This document shows positions 43,183 to 52,520 of a stretch of DNA of 64,000 nucleotides, in pieces. Below the pieces are notes generated by a model. That model was not told the origin of the DNA and did no database searches. It saw nothing but the letters and a program-made list of their open reading frames with translations. Numbering within the stretch: position 1 is the first letter of the stretch; every line of letters begins with the position of its first letter. The stretch comes from Chryseobacterium gilvum (GTDB taxonomy: Bacteria > Bacteroidota > Bacteroidia > Flavobacteriales > Weeksellaceae), in NCBI RefSeq assembly GCF_025628965.1, contig NZ_JAOTEN010000002.1, forward strand, positions 186,001-250,000, read 5' to 3'. Made by a program: the position numbers and the translations under genes.

Positions 43183-43896
43183 ATGAAGGCATTACTATTT
43201 GCGGCAGGAAAAGGAACCCGGCTCAAACCTTTTACCGATCATCATCCGAAAGCTCTGGCTAAAGTGAATGAAATTCCTTTACTGGAAAGAAATATCCTGT
43301 ATCTTAAACGTTTTGGGATTACAGATTTCGTGATTAATGTGCATCATTTCGGGGATCAGATTATTGATTTTTTAAAGAAAAACGATAATTTTAACTGCAA
43401 GATTGAAATCTCAAATGAATCTGAAGAACTTCTGGAAACGGGAGGAGGTTTGATTTTTGCAAAAAAATTCCTGAATCACGGAGAAGATTTTCTCATTATG
43501 AATGCAGATATTCTTACGGATATCAATATCAACCATTTAGTTGATTATCATAAAGAAAGTAAAGATTTTGCTACATTAGCGGTTTCAGACAGAATCAGCT
43601 CCCGAAAACTGCTTTTCAATGACGATCTTGTCCTGAGAGGCTGGCTGAATGTGCAGACGGGGGAACAGAGACTTGCAGAGTTTAATAAAGGCTTTAAAGC
43701 ATATGCATTCAGTGGGGTACACTGTATTAATCCTGTTATTTTTGATAAAATTAAAAGAACCGGCAAATTTTCTATTATGGAAGAATACCTCGATCTGATG
43801 CATACTGAAAAAATCCACGGTTTTTTACATCACAGCATCCTGATCGATGTTGGAAGACCCGAATCTGTAATAGAAGCCGAAAAATATTTTAAATAA
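43183..43896 (+). CDS. MurU-like sugar-1-phosphate nucleotidyltransferase
   Basis: A 237-residue Rossmann-like NTP transferase. Signature FAAGKGTRLKPFTDHHPKALAKV at the N-terminus, then LETGGGLIFAKKF, metal-binding MNADILTDIN (about 105-114), FSGVHCINPVIFD and DVGRPESVIEAEKYF. It would join a nucleotide to MurNAc-1-P or GlcNAc-1-P made by the AmgK-like kinase. Hexose-1-P or mannose-1-P are alternative substrates. 6 bp before the LOG-family gene. Confidence 0.88.
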   Translation: MKALLFAAGKGTRLKPFTDHHPKALAKVNEIPLLERNILYLKRFGITDFVINVHHFGDQIIDFLKKNDNFNCKIEISNESEELLETGGGLIFAKKFLNHGEDFLIMNADILTDININHLVDYHKESKDFATLAVSDRISSRKLLFNDDLVLRGWLNVQTGEQRLAEFNKGFKAYAFSGVHCINPVIFDKIKRTGKFSIMEEYLDLMHTEKIHGFLHHSILIDVGRPESVIEAEKYFK

Positions 43897-43902
43897 ACCA
43901 CG

Positions 43903-44655
43903 ATGGGAATAGAAGGAAGCAGGGATGAAAGTTTACAAAATCCCGAAATTGATCTTAATGAATCTATTTTACACAATAGTTTCAGACAAAAAACCTGGGA
44001 CGAAATTGTAACCAAAGACAGCTGGATGGTTTTTAAAATCATGGCTGAATTTGTAGATGGCTATGAAAAAATGGCAAAAATAGGGCCTTGTGTATCTCTT
44101 TTTGGTTCGGCAAGGCTACAGCCGGACAGTAAATATTACAACATGGCGGTAGAAATTGCCGAGAAAATCACAAAAATAGGCTTTGGAATCATCACAGGCG
44201 GTGGTCCCGGAATTATGGAGGCGGGAAACAAAGGAGCGTTCAACGCGGCAGGAAAGTCGATCGGTTTAAATATTGATCTCCCTTTCGAACAGCACTTTAA
44301 TCCCTATATCAGCAAAATGTATTCGCTGAGCTTTGATTATTTCTTTGTGAGAAAAGTAATGTTTGTAAAATATTCTCAGGGATTTATTGTCATGCCCGGT
44401 GGTTTTGGAACCTTAGATGAGCTCACAGAAGCTATTACGCTTATTCAAACCAACAAAATTGGAAGATTTCCTATTGTATTGGTAGGCTCCGAATTCTGGA
44501 GTGGATTATTAGACTGGTTTAAGGCCACTTTACTGAACGAAGGAATGATTTCTGAAAAAGATTTAGACCTTTACCGTGTGGTAGATACGGCCGACGAAGC
44601 GGTAGAGCACATCAGAGCGTTCTATGAAAAATACTCGGTGAACGTTAACTTTTAA
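43903..44655 (+). CDS. LOG-family nucleotide-5'-monophosphate phosphoribohydrolase
   Basis: A 250-residue protein of the LOG / TIGR00730 family (lysine-decarboxylase-like Rossmann fold) that cleaves the N-glycosidic bond of nucleoside monophosphates. Motifs VSLFGSARL, GGGPGIMEAGNKGAF (about 104-118) and the catalytic PGGFGTLDELTEA (about 165-177). A leading 40-residue helix is extra compared with short LOG proteins. Co-transcribed with the nucleotidyltransferase. Confidence 0.9.
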   Translation: MGIEGSRDESLQNPEIDLNESILHNSFRQKTWDEIVTKDSWMVFKIMAEFVDGYEKMAKIGPCVSLFGSARLQPDSKYYNMAVEIAEKITKIGFGIITGGGPGIMEAGNKGAFNAAGKSIGLNIDLPFEQHFNPYISKMYSLSFDYFFVRKVMFVKYSQGFIVMPGGFGTLDELTEAITLIQTNKIGRFPIVLVGSEFWSGLLDWFKATLLNEGMISEKDLDLYRVVDTADEAVEHIRAFYEKYSVNVNF

Positions 44656-44662
44656 TTGGCAC

Positions 44663-44670
44663 TATATTTG
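44663..44670 (+). promoter_or_regulatory. Candidate -7 box of DUF6702 gene
   Basis: TATATTTG, 41 nt before ATG 44712; no clear -33. Confidence 0.35.
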
Positions 44671-44711
44671 AGCCATACAACAACTACATTGATTGTAAAA
44701 TTATTACTAAA

Positions 44712-45182
44712 ATGAAAAAATTTTTATATATATCGGGTGTTTTAACACTATTTGCATTAATGAGCTTCATGAATGCCGACTTTTATTCGTCAATGACGAA
44801 AGTAGACTATATTGACGGAAGTAAAACCCTGAAATTTACTACAAAAATGAACACAAGCCATATTTCGGACGCGCTTAAAATAAATCGTAACACGGCAGGA
44901 TTTGAAGCGGAAGTCAAGAAGTATGTGAACAACAATTTTGATGTGTATGTAGATAATTCTCCCAAAACCCTCACTTTTACAGGGAGCCAGGTAAGCGGAG
45001 AAACAGTTTGGGTGTATTTTGAGACCGATGGTGTTTCTGACATCAGCAGTTTAAAAATTAAAAATACCATATTGCTAAGTGCTTTTCCAAAACAGATCAA
45101 TCTGGTGAATATCGCTTATAAAGGAAGTCAGAAAACGATGAATTTTCAAAGGGGAAAAGAAGTGAATGAGGTTTCTTTTTAA
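44712..45182 (+). CDS. DUF6702 family exported protein
   Basis: A 156-residue protein with an N-terminal signal or anchor (FLYISGVLTLFALMSFMNA). The rest (HxxxxxxVDYIDGSKTLKFTTKM-like start, VYFETDGVSDISSLKIKNTILL) fits the DUF6702 family of Bacteroidota. Probably periplasmic; function unknown. A bidirectional terminator follows. Confidence 0.78.
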   Translation: MKKFLYISGVLTLFALMSFMNADFYSSMTKVDYIDGSKTLKFTTKMNTSHISDALKINRNTAGFEAEVKKYVNNNFDVYVDNSPKTLTFTGSQVSGETVWVYFETDGVSDISSLKIKNTILLSAFPKQINLVNIAYKGSQKTMNFQRGKEVNEVSF

Positions 45183-45206
45183 ACGAAAGCAATTTAAATT
45201 AAATAA

Positions 45207-45240
45207 AAAAAGCCCACTGTGTAAACAGTGGGTTTTATTT
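45207..45240. terminator. Bidirectional terminator between convergent genes
   Basis: 8-bp perfect stem CCCACTGT / ACAGTGGG (45213-45220, 45225-45232) with A-rich and T-rich flanks on both sides; serves the DUF6702 gene and the minus-strand gene at 45239. Confidence 0.85.
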
Positions 45241-45691
45241 ATCTATCTATCCAAAGCATAATTTCATCCTCTATCCGACTTTTATCATATTGAAATGGTA
45301 TTTTTTGCAAAGGCCATGTTTCATGATACATCGTATAAGTAGGATAAATGCGGTACTTAGAAAGCGAATCTGTAATATCATACTTATCAAGAATTACATA
45401 CCCATTTCTTATATCCGTGGAATCATATGCAACTAAATATTTTCTACCTGAAATAAAATTTCCGTTTTGATGAGCACCTCTCACTATTCCTTTTTCATAT
45501 TCAAATTTATAATCATATCCATACGCGCCTCCTTTACTATAATAATACCGTGAAGTTATTTCACCTACAGTATATTTAACGTTTTTAAGCATTTCTATAC
45601 TGGGTGGTGATGCCTTTTCAAATTTCATTAAGTAAACTCCATATAATGTTAAAATTAGCATTATTAAAATAAATTTTTTAGAGTTATTCAT
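45239..45691 (-). CDS. Small anchored protein, function unknown
   Basis: 150 residues with an N-terminal membrane helix (FILIMLILTLYGVYLM) and an outside domain with a YYYSKGGAYGYDYKFEY strand pair and a KYLVAYDSTDIRNGYVIL segment. It resembles small SH3-like beta domains found as hypothetical proteins in flavobacteria. No upstream partner; single gene. Confidence 0.65.
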   Translation of the reverse strand: MNNSKKFILIMLILTLYGVYLMKFEKASPPSIEMLKNVKYTVGEITSRYYYSKGGAYGYDYKFEYEKGIVRGAHQNGNFISGRKYLVAYDSTDIRNGYVILDKYDITDSLSKYRIYPTYTMYHETWPLQKIPFQYDKSRIEDEIMLWIDR

Positions 45692-45906
45692 ACCTTATTT
45701 TACTTCATTAATGTTTAAAACCAATTAATCAATAATGGCATTCGTTTGTTAATTTAAGCATATTAATATACTCATATTTAACTTCAAATTTATGCATTCG
45801 GATTTACATATTCTATGCTCTTAATTATACTATTTGCAAATTGAACAATAAAGAAAGGACTGCAATTAGCAGCCCTTTCGTAAGTATAATTCGTTATATC
45901 AAATTA

Positions 45907-47304
45907 TTATTGAACCTGGATATTATCCAACTGTATTGTAGTGGTAGTACTTGTAGAGGCTCCTGAATATTCAAACAAGATATATCCGTTTCCGGTAAGT
46001 GCAGCCGGAATCGTATATGTTCCTGCTGGTGTTAAAATACCATATCCTGAAAGCGGCGTGGTAGGAATCACGAATGATGAAGTAATATCTGTTTTGGTAG
46101 CTGTTGTAATATCTCCTAATGCAGTATAATTGGTTGTTGTATATACTTTAAGAGCATTTCCATTCCAGAAACCTACATTCACATCAAATTTTAGTGTATT
46201 TGCAGCTGTAAAATCAACAGGAACGGCAAAATATGTCAAATAACTTCCTGATCCTGAATTAGCACCAAGCTGAATATATTTGTTATTATTGAAAGTCTTC
46301 AATTGCCAGTATCTGTTTCCTAAAACAGGGTCATTTACATATTTAGGATAAACTTCTAAGTTAGCAGGCGTTAATGAATAGCTTTCAAAATTTTCAAGGA
46401 AAGATCCTGAAAATGCGATTGCCGTACCTCCTTTTGGTGGAGTAGCATCTACTCTAGCCCCAGTAAACTTGATATCAGAAATACTTCTGATTAACATTTG
46501 CCAAGTTGTGTTGTATCTGCTTACAACGAATGTAATGTTTCCGTTTCCTTTTGGTAAAAGCTCACCTCCTGTTTTAAAGAATCCTGAGTTTCTGATTACC
46601 GTTGTATTACCAAATTTATCTTCAATATTTCTATCGGTATCTATACCTTGTCCACCTGCATCATAATCAATAAATTTCTTTTGGGTAGGGAACACTTCAG
46701 AGATATTAAACTGTACATCCGGCACCGTAACAAGAGTGTTAATAAGCGCAGGATTTTTCGCGTCTGCCAATGTAGCAATAGGAGTCGGAACCAAAGTCTG
46801 AATATCCAGTCCGTTTCCACCGCAAACTCCTGAAAGATATCTTCCTACAAGCGCTTGAGGAATTCTTCCAATCGCAAAAGTAGGATCTTCAGAACCTAAT
46901 TTTACGGTACCTCTGTCTAATCCTAAACGAAGGCCTTTTGCATTAATCCTAATATGAGCCCCCACCGGGAAATCTGCAAAATTACTTGCTTTGTCTACTT
47001 CAATCTGTAGACCTACAGTAGGATTAGCTGTTTTATCCTGAAAAGAGATTGTTTTGTAAAAATTACCCTGCTCGTCAGAAGAAACGATGTACCCGTCAAA
47101 AATCTGATCTGTAGTGATCAGTTTATACCCTGTGGAAGGAACCTGTGCAGCAAATGCAGCCATGGTCATCGTCGGTGCTTCGAATTTATTTGAACATGCG
47201 ATTGGCGGAGTTTCCCACTCATCGTTTTTCACACAAGATGACACGATAGACAGTACACCTACTGCTAAAAATGCCGTTTTAAAAAAGTTTGTGATATTAT
47301 TCAT
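45907..47304 (-). CDS. DUF5689 / choice-of-anchor domain lipoprotein
   Basis: A 465-residue protein with lipoprotein signal (VGVLSIVSSC, Cys about 24). The first part (about 45-280) is a DUF5689-type domain, an OB-fold-like module (DGYIVSSDEQGNFYKTISFQD, GRYLSGVCGGNGLD). The second (about 290-465) is a jelly-roll domain of the choice-of-anchor type (FLENFESYSLTP, TFNNNKYIQLGANS, GYILFEYSG, QLDNIQVQ). It starts 19 bp after a TonB receptor gene and is presumably the surface partner of that receptor. Confidence 0.85.
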   Translation of the reverse strand: MNNITNFFKTAFLAVGVLSIVSSCVKNDEWETPPIACSNKFEAPTMTMAAFAAQVPSTGYKLITTDQIFDGYIVSSDEQGNFYKTISFQDKTANPTVGLQIEVDKASNFADFPVGAHIRINAKGLRLGLDRGTVKLGSEDPTFAIGRIPQALVGRYLSGVCGGNGLDIQTLVPTPIATLADAKNPALINTLVTVPDVQFNISEVFPTQKKFIDYDAGGQGIDTDRNIEDKFGNTTVIRNSGFFKTGGELLPKGNGNITFVVSRYNTTWQMLIRSISDIKFTGARVDATPPKGGTAIAFSGSFLENFESYSLTPANLEVYPKYVNDPVLGNRYWQLKTFNNNKYIQLGANSGSGSYLTYFAVPVDFTAANTLKFDVNVGFWNGNALKVYTTTNYTALGDITTATKTDITSSFVIPTTPLSGYGILTPAGTYTIPAALTGNGYILFEYSGASTSTTTTIQLDNIQVQ

Positions 47305-47323
47305 TTTTTGTTTTTTTTATTGA

Positions 47324-50209
47324 TTAAAATCTGAATTGTAAGTTAATAAAGTAAGAACGTCCTTGTGTATACCAGTATTTCGGACCGAAAGACGGAGCCG
47401 GGCTGTTATAATCCAAAGCATAATCCGGTGCTTTTGTTTCTCTTGTCTGTTCAAAACCACCTGTAATATATCGTTTGTTATCTAAGATATTATTCACTGA
47501 AGCCGTTAATAATACATAATACTTTCCGAATACAAATGACTTCCCAACATTTGCATTAAAGAAAAATGCAGACGGAAGTTTCGTAGGCTTCAGAAGATCA
47601 CGCACCTGCTCGTTTGTAAGATCTATATATGGAGTGCTTGAGTAAGGATTCTGAACAAAATTCTCTGTTCTTAGAGCCGGAGCTGGATCCAGATAATTAT
47701 TATCTAAGTAGTTCCAGTTGGCGCCAATCCACCAGTATTTAGGACTATTATAACGAAGACCTAAAGAGAATGCTTCCTGAGGTGTACCTCCTTGTTTATA
47801 ATTTTTAATATATGCTTTTCCGAAAGAAGCAACATTACTTCCTGAAGCATCAGAAACCAAGAATACATCAGGATTATTACGGTATGTATATTGACCGTAG
47901 CTTGCCAAACCTTGTACAGATAAAGTAGGAAGGATTTTTACATCAACCCCTAATTCTGCACCCATGTTTCTTTTCTCAACATTAGACATTACCTGCGTCA
48001 CAAAAGCACTTTGTACTTGCGAAACCGTTCCGTCAGGATTGGTATTATTCAGCTGAATACCATCTGCAAAGAATCTCTGTACGTTGGTTTCATTCTCAGT
48101 ATCCACCAAAAATGCAGTAGCTCTGATCTTGATAAATGGCGTATTCATTACATAGCTTAAGTCATTTGCGGTATAAACCGTACTTCTGATATTAGGATTT
48201 ACCAGACCATTTACTCTTGGGTTGATAAATAAATCTTCCAGGAAAGGTGCCTGATTAAATACGGCTCCATTATACACCAAGAAATTTCTTCCGTTAATAC
48301 GATACACGATCTGGCCTTTTAAACCATAATTCCAGAAATTGTAATCTTTCGTTTTACCGTAAGAATTTTCATATAAATAATGTTTGAAAAGCCCTTCTCT
48401 GTTTGAAGAAGAATATCCTGCCAAAGCAGAAACAAAAATATCAAAATTACCTGTAGATAATTTCAATCCCGGGTTTACTTTTGCTTCCTGTCTTCTCAGA
48501 ATATAATTATAGGTCATACGATCGCCCTCTCTTAACTGAATATTGGGATCGAGCGTATTATAGAATCCTGTAGATCCCGGTTTTGCAGATTCTTTGAAAG
48601 GATCTACATTAATAGCATATTCTCCGCCTAAAAGATCTTTTACCTCACGGTAAAGTTCAGATCTGTAATTCTGATATGATACGTTTAATATAAATTTGGT
48701 GCGGTCGTTAAAATTATAAGTATAATGCGTCGCAGCATTGAAAATTTTGTCATCACTTACATCATCAACCAGATAGATTTTTGATCTCTTTCCACTAATC
48801 CCATAAAGACGGCCCATTTCGGCCTGATCTACCGCATCTGCTTTTTGGTTATTGGCATAAATCTGTCCCCAATTGAGTTGGGTAACATTAGGATCTCCAT
48901 TCTGCCAGCTTTGTAAACTTGTATTGTAAGCGTCTGTTAAAGTAGTGTATAAAGCCGGATCAAGTGTATTATTGGTAGAATTATAAATAATACTGTTCAC
49001 GTAATAACTGGGTAAATTTCTGTAATAAGCAGGAGACGGGTTTGAAACTCCGTTCCAGTCTAAGCGTGAACCTTTATCTTTTCCAAACTGATAGGAAGCG
49101 GAAGTCCACAAATTAGAGTTTTTATTAATCTTCCAGAAATCCTGAAGCTGGAAAAGCGGCTGAAAACCTCTTCTTACCCTTTCGCTTCTTTTTTCTCCGT
49201 CTTGCCATCCCCAATACGAGTTGTAATGTACGCCTCTGTAATCGTATACTTCCTGAGTACTCGGACTTGCAGTAGATCTTCTGTAAGGAGCTCCGATAAG
49301 GTTTAATGTCATGGTATGTTTGTCATTAAACTTTTTCTCAATTCCAAGATAAGCACCGTAAGCGTCATAGAAGGTTCCTTCCTGAATACCTTCTTCCGCC
49401 CATCTTCTGGCTCCCATTGCAGTAAATGCCCATCCGCTTTTGCTCATTCCTGAGCTATATCGCAAAGAAGTTCTGTTTCTGTAATTTCTGTTTGTTAAAG
49501 ATTGGGTAAACTGAAATCCTTTTCTGTACTCACTCGCTCTTGTATTTTTATATACTACAGAGCTGTTTCCTCCGAAAGCGTATTCTGAGGGTGAATGATT
49601 TGAAGAGATTTCTGGATATCTTGTAATTTCGTTAAGCCCACCCCAGTTGCTGAAATCTACATTTCCATTGTCTGATTTTACCATCGAAACTCCGTTAAGC
49701 ATAGATTCTCCTGTTCTCCCATCAATTCCTCTTGGTCTGAACCAGTAGAAACCTAAGTCAAACGCGGCAATTCTGCTGAAAACATCCATAGAAGACTGTA
49801 ACAAACCTACAGTAGAAGACTGGCTTCCGCTGCTACTGCTGTTATCATCATCTTCGTCGCTGTCAATAATCGCTAAACCCTGATCTGCGTTGGTAAGAGT
49901 GGAATATAGGGTTACAACCCCCAAATCCTTTCTTTTTTCTTCACTGGCAACGTCAAACTCCATTACTTTGGTTTCGTAATTCGGTTTGGAGATGACCAAT
50001 TGATAATGTCCCGGCTGCAGATCAACAAGCTGAAAATATCCAATCTTGTCTGCCGTAACGTCATTGTCGTTCCCTTTCAGATCTACTTCTGCCCTTTCAA
50101 CAGGTTTTCCTTCCGCATCTTTAAGATACGCAAACACGGTAGTCTGCGCAAAATAAAATGATGCAGGAAGCAAAGTAAATAAAGAGACTAATGATAGTTT
50201 TTTAATCAT
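47324..50209 (-). CDS. TonB-dependent receptor with carboxypeptidase-like N-terminal domain
   Basis: A 961-residue outer-membrane protein: signal peptide ending FYFAQ, a CarboxypepD_reg-like domain (about 22-105, VFAYLKDAEGKPVERAEVDLKG), an acidic Ser-rich linker, plug (about 130-240) and barrel ending FINLQFRF. Such receptors usually act with a lipoprotein; here the DUF5689 lipoprotein follows directly. Together with the divergent secreted nuclease-fold enzyme (50456) they look like a scavenging unit. Confidence 0.92.
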   Translation of the reverse strand: MIKKLSLVSLFTLLPASFYFAQTTVFAYLKDAEGKPVERAEVDLKGNDNDVTADKIGYFQLVDLQPGHYQLVISKPNYETKVMEFDVASEEKRKDLGVVTLYSTLTNADQGLAIIDSDEDDDNSSSSGSQSSTVGLLQSSMDVFSRIAAFDLGFYWFRPRGIDGRTGESMLNGVSMVKSDNGNVDFSNWGGLNEITRYPEISSNHSPSEYAFGGNSSVVYKNTRASEYRKGFQFTQSLTNRNYRNRTSLRYSSGMSKSGWAFTAMGARRWAEEGIQEGTFYDAYGAYLGIEKKFNDKHTMTLNLIGAPYRRSTASPSTQEVYDYRGVHYNSYWGWQDGEKRSERVRRGFQPLFQLQDFWKINKNSNLWTSASYQFGKDKGSRLDWNGVSNPSPAYYRNLPSYYVNSIIYNSTNNTLDPALYTTLTDAYNTSLQSWQNGDPNVTQLNWGQIYANNQKADAVDQAEMGRLYGISGKRSKIYLVDDVSDDKIFNAATHYTYNFNDRTKFILNVSYQNYRSELYREVKDLLGGEYAINVDPFKESAKPGSTGFYNTLDPNIQLREGDRMTYNYILRRQEAKVNPGLKLSTGNFDIFVSALAGYSSSNREGLFKHYLYENSYGKTKDYNFWNYGLKGQIVYRINGRNFLVYNGAVFNQAPFLEDLFINPRVNGLVNPNIRSTVYTANDLSYVMNTPFIKIRATAFLVDTENETNVQRFFADGIQLNNTNPDGTVSQVQSAFVTQVMSNVEKRNMGAELGVDVKILPTLSVQGLASYGQYTYRNNPDVFLVSDASGSNVASFGKAYIKNYKQGGTPQEAFSLGLRYNSPKYWWIGANWNYLDNNYLDPAPALRTENFVQNPYSSTPYIDLTNEQVRDLLKPTKLPSAFFFNANVGKSFVFGKYYVLLTASVNNILDNKRYITGGFEQTRETKAPDYALDYNSPAPSFGPKYWYTQGRSYFINLQFRF

Positions 50210-50274
50210 GAGTATAAATGCTTTTTTTAATACTTTTTACCTTCGTTCTCAATAGGTTAAAAACTTAGGGGGCA

Positions 50275-50282
50275 CAAATTTA
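50275..50282 (-). promoter_or_regulatory. Candidate -7 box of TonB receptor operon
   Basis: TAAATTTG on the minus strand, 65 nt before ATG 50209; no good -33. Confidence 0.35.
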
Positions 50283-50420
50283 ATCAAATTTTACATTTTA
50301 AAAATTTTTTAACATTATTTTTTCTTAACATTGTTAAATTTTATTAATCTTCCGTAAAAAAATATAAATTATCAGATGAGAAATTTACAAATAATTAAAA
50401 TGGCATCAATTAAAAAAAAG

Positions 50421-50428
50421 TAAATTTG
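50421..50428 (+). promoter_or_regulatory. Candidate -7 box of secreted endonuclease/phosphatase-fold gene
   Basis: TAAATTTG, 27 nt before ATG 50456; divergent from the receptor operon. Confidence 0.4.
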
Positions 50429-50455
50429 CGGATTAAATAATTTTAATATTCTAAG

Positions 50456-51643
50456 ATGAAGAAATTTTTAAGTTTGTTGGCCATCGTTTTTTCGGTAATG
50501 GCTTTTGCGCAACAGGGAAAACTAAAAAAGGTTGCCGCTGTAGGGTTTCTGAATGTTGAAAACCTTTGGGATACGATACGTTCAGTAGATTATATAGATG
50601 GTACGAAAGACAAGACCAATCCGGCTTTTCACAGAAGCATTCCTTTTGATTCGATCAAATTACTGGAGGCAGAAAAATATGAAGGACAGTGGAGTGATAA
50701 CCTTTTGGCAGGTAAGAAAGCAATAAGATACCAAAGCGGTTCTGAAGAATTTACGCCGTCAAGTGCCAAAAACTACAATACCAAAGTGTATAAGGCTAAG
50801 CTGGCTAATGAAGCTAAAGTAATTTCTGAACTGGGTGCTCAATATACCAAAACTGCTCCGGCGGTGGTGGGGCTTATTGAGGTTGAAAACAGACAGGTTA
50901 TCCAGGATCTTATCAAACAGCCTGTTTTGGCAAAATACGATTATGGGATTATTCATTATAATTCTTATGATTACAGAGGGATTGATGTAGCGCTCATTTA
51001 TCAGAAAAGAAGATTCACCGTGACGAACTCTTTAAAAAAAGAACTAAAGGTTTTTGACGAAAACGGAAAAAGAGAGTATACAAGAGATATTCTGGTGGTG
51101 ACCGGATTTTTAGATAACGAGAAAGTCGCTTTCTTTATGAATCACTGGCCTTCCAGAAGAGGAGGTGAAGCCGTATCTCTTCCTAAAAGAAATGCAGCAG
51201 CAGCTTTATTGAAACAGCAGATGGACAGTATACGAACTGCAGATCCATCAACAAAGCTTTTCGCAATGGGAGATTTTAATGACGATCCTGTAAGTGCAAG
51301 TTTGAAAACGCACCTCAAAGCTGCCGGAAATATAAAAGATCTTAATGAAGAAACGCCTTATCTTAACCTGATGTATCCTTTATATAAAAATGGGATCGCT
51401 TCTTTGGCGTATCAGGATTCCGGTAATCTTTTTGATCAGATCATTGTATCGAAAAATTTAGTTTTAGACAAAAATCCTAAAGAATATTCTGTTTTTAAAG
51501 CGGAAGTTTTTGCACCTGCCTATTTGGTTAATAAAGAAGGCAATTATAAAGGCTATCCTTTCAGATCCTGGAACGGTGATCAGTTTACCGGAGGTTACAG
51601 TGACCACTTTCCGGCATTTGTGATTTTGCAGAAAGAACCATAA
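50456..51643 (+). CDS. Secreted endonuclease/exonuclease/phosphatase-family protein
   Basis: A 395-residue protein with signal peptide ending VMAFAQ. EEP-fold motifs: FLNVENLWDTI (metal-binding Asn/Glu region), VVGLIEVENRQV (Glu), DYRGIDVALIYQ, MNHWPSRRGG, MGDFNDDPVSAS (Asp/Asn) and the final GGYSDHFPAFV (Asp-His). It would cleave phosphodiester or phosphate bonds outside the inner membrane, such as nucleic acids. Divergent from the TonB receptor plus DUF5689 operon. Confidence 0.9.
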   Translation: MKKFLSLLAIVFSVMAFAQQGKLKKVAAVGFLNVENLWDTIRSVDYIDGTKDKTNPAFHRSIPFDSIKLLEAEKYEGQWSDNLLAGKKAIRYQSGSEEFTPSSAKNYNTKVYKAKLANEAKVISELGAQYTKTAPAVVGLIEVENRQVIQDLIKQPVLAKYDYGIIHYNSYDYRGIDVALIYQKRRFTVTNSLKKELKVFDENGKREYTRDILVVTGFLDNEKVAFFMNHWPSRRGGEAVSLPKRNAAAALLKQQMDSIRTADPSTKLFAMGDFNDDPVSASLKTHLKAAGNIKDLNEETPYLNLMYPLYKNGIASLAYQDSGNLFDQIIVSKNLVLDKNPKEYSVFKAEVFAPAYLVNKEGNYKGYPFRSWNGDQFTGGYSDHFPAFVILQKEP

Positions 51644-51653
51644 ATATAAATAA

Positions 51654-51680
51654 AAGCACTCATTGATTGGGTGTTTTTTT
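51654..51680 (+). terminator. Terminator of endonuclease-like gene
   Basis: Short stem GCACTCA with TGGGTGT (one G-T pair), loop TTGAT, followed by a T run. Confidence 0.6.
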
Positions 51681-51696
51681 ATTGACTCATTATTAA

Positions 51697-51733
51697 AACA
51701 AAAAAGGTTCAGAAATTCTGAACCTTTTTTTAT
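51697..51733 (-). terminator. Terminator of superoxide dismutase gene
   Basis: Near-palindrome AAAAAGGTTCAGA / TCTGAACCTTTTT, about 20 nt past the sod stop; symmetrical, so it may work on both strands. Confidence 0.82.
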
Positions 51734-51748
51734 TTATATCCTCAAAGA

Positions 51749-52345
51749 TTATTTGTTGAATAACTCTTCTACTTTATCCCAGTTTACGACATCAAAAAAT
51801 GCAGAAACGTAATCTGGTCTTCTGTTTTGATAGTTTAAGTAATAAGCATGCTCCCAAACATCCAATCCTAAAACCGGGGTTCCTTTAGCATCTGCAACAG
51901 GCATTAGCGGGTTATCCTGATTAGGCGTAGACGTTACGGATACCGATCCATCTTCATTTTTGATCAGCCAAGCCCATCCTGAACCAAATCTTGTCTTTGC
52001 AGCTTCAGAAAAATCAGTTTTGAATTTTTCTAAGCCGCCATAGTTTTCAATAGCTGCTTTTACGCTTCCTACAGGCTCTTTACTTCCGCCCGGCGTTAAA
52101 ATTTCCCAGAATAATGAGTGGTTGAAATGCCCTCCTCCATTATTTCTTACCGCTGGTTTTTCAACACCGTTTTTGCAGATTTCTTCGATGGTCAAACCTT
52201 CAAGATCTGTACCTTCAATTGCTTTGTTTAAATTATCGATATACGCCTGATGATGTTTTGTGTGGTGAATTTCCATCGTTTTTGCATCGATCGTAGGCTC
52301 AAGAGCATCATAAGAATATCCTAATTGTGGTAATGTAAATGACAT
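51749..52345 (-). CDS. Superoxide dismutase (Fe/Mn type)
   Basis: A 198-residue cytoplasmic enzyme that converts superoxide to oxygen and hydrogen peroxide. Metal ligands are visible in [17 protein letters not shown] (His about 27), [14 protein letters not shown] (His about 75), and [13 protein letters not shown] (Asp and His near 160-164). No signal peptide. Metal choice (Fe or Mn) cannot be read safely. Probable -7 box TAACTTTG at 52373-52380. Confidence 0.95.
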   Translation of the reverse strand: MSFTLPQLGYSYDALEPTIDAKTMEIHHTKHHQAYIDNLNKAIEGTDLEGLTIEEICKNGVEKPAVRNNGGGHFNHSLFWEILTPGGSKEPVGSVKAAIENYGGLEKFKTDFSEAAKTRFGSGWAWLIKNEDGSVSVTSTPNQDNPLMPVADAKGTPVLGLDVWEHAYYLNYQNRRPDYVSAFFDVVNWDKVEELFNK

Positions 52346-52372
52346 AATTTTAATTTTTTAAATGTTATATTT

Positions 52373-52380
52373 CAAAGTTA
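52373..52380 (-). promoter_or_regulatory. Candidate -7 box of sod
   Basis: TAACTTTG on the minus strand, 27 nt before the ATG. Confidence 0.4.
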
Positions 52381-52478
52381 GCCAATAATTAATCCAATAA
52401 CCAATATTGAACATTACTTTAATAAATCTTTAACATTGATAAAGTAAACTGATAAATAGTTCATCTATATCTAAAAGC

Positions 52479-52505
52479 AAAAAACCGCAATAATGCGGTT
52501 TTTTG
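52479..52505. terminator. Terminator of rho
   Basis: 9-bp perfect stem AAAACCGCA / TGCGGTTTT (52481-52489, 52494-52502), ATAA loop, A and T runs outside; about 15 nt past the rho stop on the minus strand. Confidence 0.85.
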
Positions 52506-52520
52506 TATAGTTTAATAATT

